Shown piece by piece: positions 1 through 7,746 of a DNA stretch of 56,875 nt. The position numbers and the translations under genes were made by a program. The DNA lies in the IMG/VR virus record IMGVR_UViG_3300025617_000805, positions 1 to 56,875 of that record, one strand, 5' to 3'. The notes below the pieces were generated by a model that was given only the letters and a program-made list of their open reading frames with translations, was not told the DNA's origin and did not search any database. This DNA comes from a virus. Within the stretch, counting starts at the first letter, position 1. Each line of letters opens with the position of its first letter.

Positions 1-1
1 G

Positions 2-616
2 TTGGCAAACCGTTTTGTACACTTGGAAATCAAACCTGACTTTGACGATTGGTTTGCGTGGGCAGTAGACAATGATATTCATCAAGATGTTGTTGGCTAT
101 TTGAGCTTTGCCAAGCAAGACTTATATGACTTCGATCCTAAATCGCCAAGCCGTTCATTTGCAACTCCACGTTCGTGGTCTTTTGTATCAGAACTACTAG
201 AAGATGATGTAGATGAAACTGTAATTACTGATCTTACTAGTGGTGCAGTAGGTGAAGGTCTTGCTGTTAAGTTTATGGCTCATCGCAAGATTGCTAGTAA
301 ACTTCCTAATCCTTCAGCAATTTTAGATGGCAAAGTTAAGAAACTTGACACAAATGAAATTTCTGCAAAATATTCACTAACAGTGTCGTTGTGCTACGAA
401 CTGCGTGATAGTGCAGACAAAGATGATAAAAAATTCCATAGTAAAGTAAACAACTTCTTGCGTTTTGCAATGGACAATTTTGATACAGAACTTGTTGTAA
501 TGGGGATTAAACTTGCTCTTACACAATATGCATTACCTATTGATCCGGACGAAGTTGAATGTTTTGATGAATTCCATGAGCGTTACGGCAAATATATTCG
601 GGCGGCACAGTCTTAA
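2..616 (+). CDS. MoxR-like AAA+ ATPase, C-terminal part (5' partial)
   Basis: The visible 204 residues look like the C-terminal lid and adaptor region of a MoxR-family AAA+ ATPase. The recognisable pattern is an NRFVHLEI strand, a DDWFAWA helix, a hydrophobic segment and the conserved FATPRSW motif near residues 54-60. Walker A and B are absent because the gene enters from the left edge. The TTG at position 2 is only the first in-frame start-like codon and should not be taken as the real start. It is followed 11 bases later by a VWA/HExxH protein, the classic partner of MoxR ATPases; such pairs act as chaperones for metal insertion or complex assembly, and T4-like marine phages often carry one. 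Family call is firm; role in the phage is unknown. Confidence 0.75.
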   Translation: MANRFVHLEIKPDFDDWFAWAVDNDIHQDVVGYLSFAKQDLYDFDPKSPSRSFATPRSWSFVSELLEDDVDETVITDLTSGAVGEGLAVKFMAHRKIASKLPNPSAILDGKVKKLDTNEISAKYSLTVSLCYELRDSADKDDKKFHSKVNNFLRFAMDNFDTELVVMGIKLALTQYALPIDPDEVECFDEFHERYGKYIRAAQS

Positions 617-627
617 GGAGACCTGCA

Positions 628-1911
628 ATGTCTAGTACTGAAACTATTAAAAGCAGTTTTGAACCAGACCCAAATATCACAGATGAAGCCCTTGCGGCAA
701 TGCGTGAAGAAGTGCTCGACCGTGTTATTGTTGCACGAGTAGGACTTCTTCTACGTCATCCGTTCTTTGGTAACATTGCTACACGCCTTAATGTACAAGA
801 TTGTGACGACTGGTGTCCTACAGCCGCCACAGACGGACGTAACTTGTATTTTAATACGCAATTTTTTAATGCTCTTTCTAACAAAGAAATTGAATTTGTA
901 ATTGCACACGAAATTATGCATTGTATCTTCGATCATTTAATTCGCAGAGAAGATCGCGATCCTATGCTGTATAATATTGCAGCTGACTACATTGTAAACA
1001 ACACACTAGTACGTGATCGTATTGGAGAAATTCCTAAACTAGTTCCTTGCTTCCAAGATTGGAAATACTCGGACTGGACTTCAGAAGAAGTATATGAAGA
1101 TCTTAAAAAAGAAGCAGAAGAGCGCGGCAAAGAGTTTTTAGAAGAACTTGGCGAACTACTAGACGAGCACGTTGATTGGGAAAGTGATCCAAACGAAGGC
1201 AACGATAGCGAAGACGGAAAGAGCAAAAAGAGCAAGCGTCCTTCTTACTCACGTGAAGAATTAGAAAAAATCCGCGACGAGATTAAAGAAAATATGATGT
1301 CAGCGGCACAAGCCGCAGGTGCAGGTAATGTGCCTAAAGAAGTTGAGCGTATGATCAAAGAGCTTACAGAGCCTAAGATGAATTGGCGTGAAATTTTGCG
1401 TCAACAGATTCAAAGCACTATTCGCAACGACTATACGTTTGCTCGTCCAAGTCGCAGAGGATGGCACTTAGATGCTATTTTGCCCGGTATGAACTTTGAT
1501 GAAACAATTGACATTTGTGTAGCATTAGACATGTCAGGGTCAATCGGTGACGATCAAGCAAAAGACTTCCTAAGTGAAGTAAAAGGCATCATGGAAGAAT
1601 ACAAAGATTACAACATTAAGTTGTGGTGTTTTGACACAGAAGTGTATGGTGAAGAAGACTTTAGTGCAGATTCAGGCAAAGATTTGCTAGAATACAATAT
1701 CAAAGGCGGCGGTGGTACTGACTTTGATGTTAACTGGACCTACATGAAAGAACATGATATTCAACCTAAGAAATTTATCATGTTTACAGACGGATATCCT
1801 TGGGGTAGCTGGGGTGACGATAGTTACTGCGATACAGTATTTGTTATTCATAGTAACAGAGACCAGAGCCTAGTTGCCCCATTTGGAGTAACGGCACACT
1901 ATGAAGGTTGA
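628..1911 (+). CDS. VWA-like/DUF2201-type protein with HExxH metallopeptidase-like motif
   Basis: This 427-residue protein has two parts. The N-terminal half holds a zinc-binding HEIMH motif at residues 94-98, typical of the putative metallopeptidase domain of the DUF2201 family. A charged, low-complexity linker follows (about 150-215). The C-terminal third is a VWA-like domain with a MIDAS-type DMSGS at 301-305 and a GGGGTDF loop. A strong ribosome site (AAGGAG) lies just before the ATG. Together with the upstream MoxR ATPase it forms a well-known two-gene module in which the ATPase remodels a target recruited by the VWA protein. In marine T4-like phages the target is not known. The next gene overlaps its end by 11 bases, suggesting translational coupling. 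Confidence 0.8.
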   Translation: MSSTETIKSSFEPDPNITDEALAAMREEVLDRVIVARVGLLLRHPFFGNIATRLNVQDCDDWCPTAATDGRNLYFNTQFFNALSNKEIEFVIAHEIMHCIFDHLIRREDRDPMLYNIAADYIVNNTLVRDRIGEIPKLVPCFQDWKYSDWTSEEVYEDLKKEAEERGKEFLEELGELLDEHVDWESDPNEGNDSEDGKSKKSKRPSYSREELEKIRDEIKENMMSAAQAAGAGNVPKEVERMIKELTEPKMNWREILRQQIQSTIRNDYTFARPSRRGWHLDAILPGMNFDETIDICVALDMSGSIGDDQAKDFLSEVKGIMEEYKDYNIKLWCFDTEVYGEEDFSADSGKDLLEYNIKGGGGTDFDVNWTYMKEHDIQPKKFIMFTDGYPWGSWGDDSYCDTVFVIHSNRDQSLVAPFGVTAHYEG

Positions 1912-2176
1912 TAGTTTAAGACCGTTAGATGTACTTAATCTTAGGAGGATGGATTACTGTCCTCCTTGGTTTGAGGATATTTGCCTGCCAATACATTATA
2001 ATTTAGAACAGGCAATAATTAACTGGATAGAATCTAATTTAAAAGGACGATTCTACATAGATACTACAATCGGTATCACACACGGGAAAACAAGCCAAAT
2101 TCTTAGAATAGGGTTCGAAGATTCAAAAGAACTAAGTTTTTTCACTTTGGCTTGCCCACACCTAAAATACAAATAA
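1901..2176 (+). CDS. hypothetical phage protein, 91 aa
   Basis: I do not recognise this small protein. It overlaps the VWA gene by 11 bases and is co-directional, so it is probably translated by coupling. It is predicted soluble, with aromatic and proline-rich segments near the start (PPWFEDICLPIHY) and no signal peptide, membrane segment or obvious motif. The late-promoter-like box for the next gene lies at the very end of this gene. Its reality rests on the tight packing and the lack of any competing reading frame. Confidence 0.55.
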   Translation: MKVDSLRPLDVLNLRRMDYCPPWFEDICLPIHYNLEQAIINWIESNLKGRFYIDTTIGITHGKTSQILRIGFEDSKELSFFTLACPHLKYK

Positions 2177-2179
2177 ATA
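2172..2179 (+). promoter_or_regulatory. T4-like late promoter box (AATAAATA variant)
   Basis: AATAAATA lies 27 bases upstream of the ATG at 2207. The same variant stands at a similar distance before two virion genes on the other strand (40811-40818 and 45406-45413), and canonical TATAAATA before two others. No -35 element is visible, as expected for T4 late promoters. In AT-rich DNA one such box could be chance; the recurring placement is the support. Confidence 0.4.
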
Positions 2180-2206
2180 ATATGCGCACTTTAAAGGAGA
2201 TTATTA

Positions 2207-2443
2207 ATGAGCGATGAAACTACTGTAGAAAACACAGAAGCACAAACAGAACAGCCACAAGGCGGTGCTCCTGAATTAACTGTGCAAGATCTTCTTGCAT
2301 TAAAAACTGTTATTGACGTTGCTAGTCAACGTGGTGCTTTTAAGCCAAACGAAATGGTTACTGTAGGTCAAACTTACGGTAAATTAGAAGCATTTTTAGC
2401 CGCTGTAGCAGAACAACAAGGACAAGCTACACAAGGAGAATAA
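2207..2443 (+). CDS. small acidic phage protein, 78 aa
   Basis: This is a short acidic protein with a disordered, Glu/Thr/Gln-rich N-terminal third, a central helical part (TVQDLLALKTVIDVASQRGAF) and an Ala/Gln-rich tail. The start is well defined by AAAGGAG seven bases before the ATG. It ends one base before the next ATG. Small proteins of this type occur in marine T4-like phages, but I cannot assign a function. The late-type promoter box upstream suggests late expression, perhaps as a virion or assembly component; that is inference. Confidence 0.6.
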   Translation: MSDETTVENTEAQTEQPQGGAPELTVQDLLALKTVIDVASQRGAFKPNEMVTVGQTYGKLEAFLAAVAEQQGQATQGE

Positions 2444-2444
2444 T

Positions 2445-3053
2445 ATGGCCGAATTAAAACATGTCGGACGTTTAACGACAAATAAAAGAAAACTAATGGT
2501 AGCATATAGAACTCTTCCAGGCGATCCATATACTGCATTAGTAGTTCACACAGAAAGTTTAGATGCAGACCAGCATGATGCTTTGATTAATTTAGTGCAA
2601 AGTAACACCGGACAAACTGCATATGAGCTTGCAGAAGCAATGGCTCGCACTCGTTTGCCAGATGGTAGAATTATGCTTGCAGCTTTTCATCAACAAGGTA
2701 AGTTGGCTAAAGTTCCTACTAACATTGTAGAAATGACTCCAACTACACAGGCAAGTGTCTTGTTGAGTGAGCTTAATGAAGCAATTGCAAAACAAAAAGG
2801 TGTACCTATTGAAGAACTAGCTATCAAAGATGGTTCTAGTTCTACTCCTGTACAAGAAACAGTTGCCGAGCCTACTCCAGTAGTAGAACCAGCTGTAGAA
2901 CCCTTACAGTCAGCTACGGACGAAGTATTGACAGACGAAGCACTTGCTAAAAAATATCGCAGTGATGCAGATCGTTTAAGCAAAGAAGCTGCTGAACTTC
3001 GTAGACAAGCAGAAGCACTAGTTCCTACTAAAAAGAAAAAAACAAGTGCCTAA
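2445..3053 (+). CDS. hypothetical phage protein with C-terminal coiled coil, 202 aa
   Basis: The N-terminal ~120 residues look like a folded alpha/beta domain (hydrophobic strands around YTALVVHT and a helix QHDALINLVQSN). A Pro/Val/Glu-rich linker (about 130-160) follows, then a charged helix likely to form a coiled coil (RLSKEAAELRRQAEAL) and a Lys-rich end. It follows the 78-aa gene after one base and overlaps the next gene by 8 bases, so the three are probably translated together from the late-type promoter. Architecture is compatible with a virion or assembly protein; no family is recognised with certainty. Confidence 0.6.
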   Translation: MAELKHVGRLTTNKRKLMVAYRTLPGDPYTALVVHTESLDADQHDALINLVQSNTGQTAYELAEAMARTRLPDGRIMLAAFHQQGKLAKVPTNIVEMTPTTQASVLLSELNEAIAKQKGVPIEELAIKDGSSSTPVQETVAEPTPVVEPAVEPLQSATDEVLTDEALAKKYRSDADRLSKEAAELRRQAEALVPTKKKKTSA

Positions 3054-3360
3054 AAAGCCTAACAAGCTACCTAGTGATGTCATCGCGCATTGGCCAGAGG
3101 TATTTAAGGATGTAGAAGTTAAAGCTATTCCCCTTGAATACCTTGAGTCTATTAATGTAACATTTAGCGATGGTAAGATCTGGGTTATTGATTTAAATGA
3201 TCCTAGAAAAAATACTGTAGACAATCTAGGTGAAGTTATCAACGAACTTCTCGACGAATACGACGATAATATCGAAAACATAGATTTTAGGGTCGATGTT
3301 ATAAAGATAAAAGAAGACATTACTCGTCGAACTCACGTTTTTATGAAGAAAAGAAAATAA
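3046..3360 (+). CDS. hypothetical phage protein, 104 aa (GTG start)
   Basis: A basic N-terminus (PKKPNKLPSD) precedes a compact domain in which FSDGKIWVIDLNDP looks like a beta hairpin. The middle is acidic (NELLDEYDDNIENIDF) and the end basic. The start codon is GTG, 8 bases inside the preceding gene. Similar short proteins are common in T4-like marine phages, usually unannotated. No membrane segment or known motif is visible. The Lys-rich ends could suggest nucleic-acid or capsid contact, but that is speculation. Confidence 0.55.
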   Translation: MPKKPNKLPSDVIAHWPEVFKDVEVKAIPLEYLESINVTFSDGKIWVIDLNDPRKNTVDNLGEVINELLDEYDDNIENIDFRVDVIKIKEDITRRTHVFMKKRK

Positions 3361-3375
3361 AATACTTTCTTTTTG

Positions 3376-3383
3376 TATAAATA
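3376..3383 (+). promoter_or_regulatory. T4-like late promoter, canonical TATAAATA
   Basis: TATAAATA is an exact match to the T4 late -10 box and sits 29 bases before the ATG at 3413, in the 52-base gap between 3360 and 3413. Transcription would start shortly downstream, leaving a short leader with the ribosome site CAGGAG. Together with the identical minus-strand box at 39304-39311 it argues that this phage uses a gp55-like late sigma factor. Confidence 0.65.
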
Positions 3384-3412
3384 CTATATATTATTACTGA
3401 TCAGGAGTTACT

Positions 3413-4486
3413 ATGGCACTGCGTCTTAGAAGAGGTACCGAAGCCGAGAGAATTACAATTACGCCACAGGCAGGCGAGTTAATCTATGTTTTAGACACAA
3501 AGAAAGTATATGTAGGTGACGGATTAACACCAGGCGGTAATCCTATTGATACCAATGTTGGTGCATTAAGTATTGACGACTTAACTGATGTTAATACAAG
3601 TGGAGCAGTATCTCCAGTTGACGGCGAAGCTCTTGTTTGGGATGCCGGAGCTGGCGAATGGCAGCCAAAACCAGTGTTGACGTTAGAAACCGATCCAACT
3701 GTTAATGGCGATCTAAAAATCAATATAGTCGGCAGTGATAGTACTCTGTTAGTAGATTCAGATAATAATATTATTACTGGTATTTTTAGGGGTGATCTTA
3801 CAGGTGATGTTTACGGATCATTGTATGCAGATGATTCTACTATTATAATAGATACACTTAACTTAGAAGTGAGCGGGACATTTGTAGGAGATATAAGAAC
3901 ATCTGATACTATTCGATTTGCAACTGATACTACTGATAGAATATTTGATTTACGGTCCGTAACCAACGGAAATCCAGGACCTGCGATGACTTTTAATAGT
4001 TCGAGGGGTACTTTACTATCACCTACAGTAGTAGATCAAGGAGACTCTTGCGTAGATTTGCAGGGTTCTGGCTGGGATGGTAATTCTTATACTGTTGCAT
4101 CTTATATAAAGTTAGCTGTTGATAATAATGTTAGTGTAAGCGACGGAATTATACCAGGAAGAATTGTACTTGGAACATTTGATGCTTCTGGTAATACTGG
4201 ACTGAATAATGTAGCCATTTGGAGTCATACAGGAAGGTTAGGATTATCTGTCATTGAACCTTCTGAAAAATTAGATGTAGACGGGAACGGTAAATTTAAC
4301 GGAAATGTTATTGCTAATTCATTAATAGGTGATTTACAAGGATCTGTTTTTGCGGACGATTCTAACGTATTAGTAGATGCAGTCAACGGAACAATACCGG
4401 GTTATGTAAGTATTGCTGAATTAAAATCTATTACAGCCTCTTCGGCTGATTTTAATGCATTTAAAACAGCAATAGCGAATCTATAA
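3413..4486 (+). CDS. virion fibre-like protein with Mtd-type N-terminus
   Basis: The N-terminus (residues 1-45: LRLRRGT, a GELIYVLDTKKVYVGDG stretch) matches the short attachment domain at the start of major-tropism-determinant-like and many other phage fibre proteins. The remainder is beta-rich with two copies of a G-D-L-x-G-x-V/S-Y/F-A-D-D element (about residues 125-145 and 300-320), typical of trimeric fibres. It ends SADFNAFKTAIANL. A canonical late promoter precedes it. It is likely a head or tail fibre; the exact location on the virion cannot be read from sequence. It meets the next gene tail to tail with no gap, so transcription from the two sides converges here. Confidence 0.65.
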   Translation: MALRLRRGTEAERITITPQAGELIYVLDTKKVYVGDGLTPGGNPIDTNVGALSIDDLTDVNTSGAVSPVDGEALVWDAGAGEWQPKPVLTLETDPTVNGDLKINIVGSDSTLLVDSDNNIITGIFRGDLTGDVYGSLYADDSTIIIDTLNLEVSGTFVGDIRTSDTIRFATDTTDRIFDLRSVTNGNPGPAMTFNSSRGTLLSPTVVDQGDSCVDLQGSGWDGNSYTVASYIKLAVDNNVSVSDGIIPGRIVLGTFDASGNTGLNNVAIWSHTGRLGLSVIEPSEKLDVDGNGKFNGNVIANSLIGDLQGSVFADDSNVLVDAVNGTIPGYVSIAELKSITASSADFNAFKTAIANL

Positions 4487-5113
4487 TTATTTAATTTTTA
4501 AGTTATTAAGAACAAAATTTATACTTTCGTCACAAGTAACAAAATTAAAAACTAACCAAATACTATCTTCATTCGAATAGTTCATCAAAGTATGTTCTAA
4601 ATTAGTATTCACTACATACATCCTACCTATTTTCCAATGTAAAGTTTTATCTTCTAACATAAAGCGAACCCTAGGGGGATCTGTATTAATTATTGGAATA
4701 ATTGCTCTAAATGTAACAGGATATCTCTTATTACTATCTCGGTGAGGAGGAAAATAACCACCAGGTAATAATTTAAGGAAATGAGTCCTTACTGAAAATG
4801 AAAAACAATCTTTCATTAAATTTTGTATTGTTTTAGAAGAATTATAAACTTCAGTAGGTTTATCAAATTGCAATTCGTCTAGACTAGTATTGTACATCTT
4901 GTTCCATTGGGGGATACTATTAAGTGCAGGACCTGGTCCAATTTTTCCTTTTTCATTAATTACACAAAGTCCTTGTCTAGGTATTTCTGGACGTAATGTA
5001 TTATATTGAGTCCAATTATTTTTGAAAGGGCGTAAATCATTTAATATGTCACTTGAGTTTACTTGCAAATTTAATTCTATCTGATTCCCGTATTGAAAAA
5101 TATCATATAACAT
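4487..5113 (-). CDS. 2OG-Fe(II) oxygenase, aspartyl/asparaginyl hydroxylase-like
   Basis: The protein carries the iron-binding facial triad of the 2-oxoglutarate oxygenases: PPHRDS gives H124 and D126, and LEHTLMN gives H174. The surrounding sequence (LLPGGYFPPHRD, then a strand FRAIIPI, then GRMYVVNT before the second His) is characteristic of the cupin-like aspartyl/asparaginyl beta-hydroxylase group. It probably hydroxylates an amino-acid side chain or small molecule using 2OG, O2 and iron. It is the last gene of the minus-strand operon, directly abutting the ANL enzyme upstream. One of three different 2OG oxygenases in the window (others at 11146 and 28601). Substrate unknown. Confidence 0.7.
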   Translation of the reverse strand: MLYDIFQYGNQIELNLQVNSSDILNDLRPFKNNWTQYNTLRPEIPRQGLCVINEKGKIGPGPALNSIPQWNKMYNTSLDELQFDKPTEVYNSSKTIQNLMKDCFSFSVRTHFLKLLPGGYFPPHRDSNKRYPVTFRAIIPIINTDPPRVRFMLEDKTLHWKIGRMYVVNTNLEHTLMNYSNEDSIWLVFNFVTCDESINFVLNNLKIK

Positions 5114-6256
5114 TTATAAAAACTCTTTAATTAATTTAGCTCTAGTAATTTTTCCAGACTCTCTTCTCGGAATACTATTAACTTTAATTATATTAGGATA
5201 TTTATAATCGCGAATCATTGTTTTTAGTTTTTGCTCATCTAAATTCCCTTTCACAAGAGCATTAACAGTATTATATCCGAATACTACACAATCATCTGCT
5301 CCACAAGCAAAAATTGCTTTTTCTACTTCATAAGGCATAATCTTTACTCCGCCTTTGTTTATTACATCTTTTATTCTTCCAGTAATAAACAAAAATCCGT
5401 CATCGTCAATATGTCCTAAATCTCCTGTATGAAACCCATCTACAACTATCTCTCCTTCAATGATTTCTACATTCCTTCCTTCGTTAACGAATCCAACACT
5501 ACCAAACTTTTGAGGATATGTCATAGCACTAATACTTCCTACTTCACTCATACCATAACAATCTGTTGTAATACAATTAAAATATGTCTGTATTGCTTGT
5601 TTTATATCTTTATACATAGGAGAACTATTTGCACGAATTTCTCGTATGCTCATTGTTTCATACGGAACTTCTGTTTCATGAATAATCCTAAGTAAAACAT
5701 TCGGACTGCCAACAACAAATGTAGGATTATACGCAGGCCAATTTTTATATGGTTCTTTCAAAACATAAAAACTTGCATCGATATCATAACAACTGTTAAA
5801 AACTTGTTGGCCTAAAGGAGCCCAGAGCGGAAGACAATTCCAAGTGCTGTCATTTTTGGTTATTCCCGACTGAGTTTTATAACTGTATTCTAATTCGTAT
5901 TCATATCCTTTTTTGTGCCAAGAAATAATTCTAGGTTTATCTGTGCTTCCGCTACTGCAATAACCTACTACTTCATCTTCTTTGCACTGATTGAATCTAG
6001 GAGGAGGTAGTTCATCTATCCAGATGTCGACATCGTAATGGCTCTTTTCATAATCCGATGCTTTTGAATCTATTACTACAACAGAGCAGACATTCATTAT
6101 ACCTCTAATTTTAAAAAGGTTATCATAGTCGCCGTAAACACCTAATCTGCAAGTCCTGTCATAGCCGGCTTGCCTCAACTGTTCACTGTATTGATTTGCA
6201 ATTTCGTCAAATTCTGCTTTTGTATAACTGGAGTCTGTTTTTTCGAAGTATATCAC
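5114..6256 (-). CDS. compact ANL-superfamily adenylating enzyme (complete)
   Basis: This 380-residue protein is a short but complete AMP-forming adenylating enzyme. The P-loop-like A3 motif is SSGSTDKPR (101-109, with Arg where Lys is usual), A5 is YGMSEVG (234-240), the A7 aspartate is in TGD (277-279), the hinge region follows R294 and the catalytic lysine is K369 in ESGKITR. It should activate a carboxylic acid as acyl-AMP. Usual family length is about 500, so the N-terminal subdomain is reduced to about 95 residues. The start is GTG at 6256. No carrier-protein gene is visible nearby. The adjacent upstream fragment is a partial copy of this gene. Confidence 0.75.
   Translation of the reverse strand: MIYFEKTDSSYTKAEFDEIANQYSEQLRQAGYDRTCRLGVYGDYDNLFKIRGIMNVCSVVVIDSKASDYEKSHYDVDIWIDELPPPRFNQCKEDEVVGYCSSGSTDKPRIISWHKKGYEYELEYSYKTQSGITKNDSTWNCLPLWAPLGQQVFNSCYDIDASFYVLKEPYKNWPAYNPTFVVGSPNVLLRIIHETEVPYETMSIREIRANSSPMYKDIKQAIQTYFNCITTDCYGMSEVGSISAMTYPQKFGSVGFVNEGRNVEIIEGEIVVDGFHTGDLGHIDDDGFLFITGRIKDVINKGGVKIMPYEVEKAIFACGADDCVVFGYNTVNALVKGNLDEQKLKTMIRDYKYPNIIKVNSIPRRESGKITRAKLIKEFL
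5930..5956. repeat. 27-base direct repeat within duplicated ANL genes (copy 1)
   Basis: This 27-base stretch is identical to 6669-6695. It encodes the A3 adenylate-binding motif in both the full and the truncated ANL genes. A second exact pair of 20 bases lies at 5565-5584 and 6310-6329. The matches mark a recent gene duplication, not a mobile element. Confidence 0.8.
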
Positions 6257-6731
6257 TTGGATTCCTCATTGTGCTAATGCTACCGATTTCATTCATACCG
6301 TATGTATCGGTTGTAATACAATTAAAATAATTTTGTATTTTTTGTTTGTTTTCTTTAGTTAATGGGCCGCCGATTGTTCTAATATAATTTATGGTCATTA
6401 ACTCATATGGTATTTTTGTGTTTTCTACTAGGTCTAATAATTGAGAAGGTAAACCTAGTAAGAATGTAGGTTTAACTTTTGGCCATTCATAGATATCATC
6501 TAACACATGGAAGTCTGCACCTATTTCTTGAAATACATTAAACACCTGAAGACCTATACTAGACCATAAGGGTAATAAATTAAAAGTTACATCGTCTTTA
6601 GTAAGAGAATTTTTTAAATGACATTCTACTCCTTTATGCAACGACTGATTTAACATCCATGGTATTAGTCTAGGTTTATCTGTGCTTCCGCTACTTACAA
6701 ATGCGGCTATTTCATAATTGTTTTTTGACAC
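6207..6731 (-). pseudogene. truncated ANL adenylating-enzyme copy
   Basis: This 174-residue frame matches only the middle of the neighbouring ANL enzyme: its SSGSTDKPR (13-21) and YGMNEIGS (144-151) align with residues 101-109 and 234-241 there. The N-terminal subdomain and everything after the A5 motif, including the TGD and catalytic-lysine regions, are missing. The last ~16 residues (from about ILRKNR) have no counterpart and run into the start of the next gene, with a 50-base overlap. The start is GTG, inside the end of the TctC gene. Nucleotide identity persists locally (27-base and 20-base exact repeats), so the duplication is recent. It is most likely a decaying partial duplicate; a structural role cannot be excluded. 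Confidence 0.65.
6669..6695. repeat. 27-base direct repeat within duplicated ANL genes (copy 2)
   Basis: Exact copy of 5930-5956, placed at the equivalent motif of the truncated ANL frame. The spacing between copies is 739 bases, which corresponds to the size of the duplicated unit; recombination between the copies would remove one ANL segment. Confidence 0.8.
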
Positions 6732-7746
6732 TGGCTAATCCAAATGCTTCAATGTTAAATGTTACTAAAGTTTGTAAACTACGTTCTGTAACAAATGTCA
6801 TTAATGTATCTCGATGTGAATTACCTGCTTCGCCAATTACCCAATTATATTCACCTACTTTCTTTCGGATGTTTGTTACTGATTTTGGGTCCTGTAACAT
6901 TGCTGTAAGCGCACTACGCAGTTTTTCTGTGTTAGGGTTGCCCTTGTTTACCCAAAGAGCTTTTTGCAAACCGTCACGGAAACTTTTCACTAACTTATAT
7001 GCATCGTATAATTCTCCACTTGGTTTTACGCCATACTTTTTCTCGAATAAGATTTCAAACTGATACCCTGGATAGTTAGGATCGTCAGCGTGTGAGCCGT
7101 CTGCTTGTAATATACCATGATGGAACCAAAGTTCTGCATCGCCAGCATCAATCATTGGCTGAACATGTTTTTTAAATGCCGCCGGATTTTCTCTTGTGCC
7201 AGTAAGCTCTCCACGCTTGAATGCAAGGCGTCTTTCGGATCCGCTCATACCTTTTACCCAAGTTACGTTGTTTCTAAAACATTCAATATAAAAGTTTAAA
7301 TTTCTATCTGGACCGCAAATCAACATTGTCATTGCAAGTCCTTCTGGCACCATACCGGATCCAGCTGCAAAACGCGGATTTACCATATTATTGCCAGCAG
7401 CTTTGCCTGCAATAATATTTAGATTCATTGCGCCGATGCTATCATATTGTCTATAGTCATAATCGACATTTTCTTGTAAAAAACTTACACCATTGCCTCC
7501 ATGACTTACCATTACAGTTTTGTCGTCGAATCGCAACTCATTGTGGAATTTGTCAAATCCTGGAATGTCTCTTGCACCAGGAATATGCTTTATTACAATT
7601 CGTTCTCCTAAAAAAGGCTCTAGTTCTTTAGCAATTATTTCTGCCCAAACTGATGTTCCTCCGCCTGGCTTTTGAGGAACTACAAATGTGTAATCTGCAC
7701 GAACCGCTGTGCTAATTAATAAAAAAAGAATTAAAAAATATTTCAT
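6712..7746 (-). CDS. tctC: TctC-like periplasmic solute-binding protein
   Basis: The 344-residue protein starts with a clear signal peptide (MKYFLILFLLISTAVRA, cleavage after residue 17). The mature part begins YTFVVPQKPGGGTSVWA, the typical start of tripartite tricarboxylate transporter (TTT) binding proteins, and continues with the two-lobed Bug/TctC pattern. It should bind a carboxylate in the periplasm and deliver it to the TctA channel encoded immediately upstream with no spacer. The need for export implies expression in the host envelope during infection. The small TctB subunit is not seen in this window. The ligand cannot be predicted. Its end overlaps the truncated ANL frame by 20 bases. 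Confidence 0.8.
   Translation of the reverse strand: MKYFLILFLLISTAVRADYTFVVPQKPGGGTSVWAEIIAKELEPFLGERIVIKHIPGARDIPGFDKFHNELRFDDKTVMVSHGGNGVSFLQENVDYDYRQYDSIGAMNLNIIAGKAAGNNMVNPRFAAGSGMVPEGLAMTMLICGPDRNLNFYIECFRNNVTWVKGMSGSERRLAFKRGELTGTRENPAAFKKHVQPMIDAGDAELWFHHGILQADGSHADDPNYPGYQFEILFEKKYGVKPSGELYDAYKLVKSFRDGLQKALWVNKGNPNTEKLRSALTAMLQDPKSVTNIRKKVGEYNWVIGEAGNSHRDTLMTFVTERSLQTLVTFNIEAFGLASVKKQL

Noticed and set aside
2-4. TTG at position 2 as the start of the ATPase gene.
   Set aside because: The protein begins in the middle of a conserved domain, so the frame enters from outside the window.
4480-4500. Terminator between the converging genes at 4486/4487.
   Set aside because: The stretch is AT-rich but I found no stem with a following T-tract.
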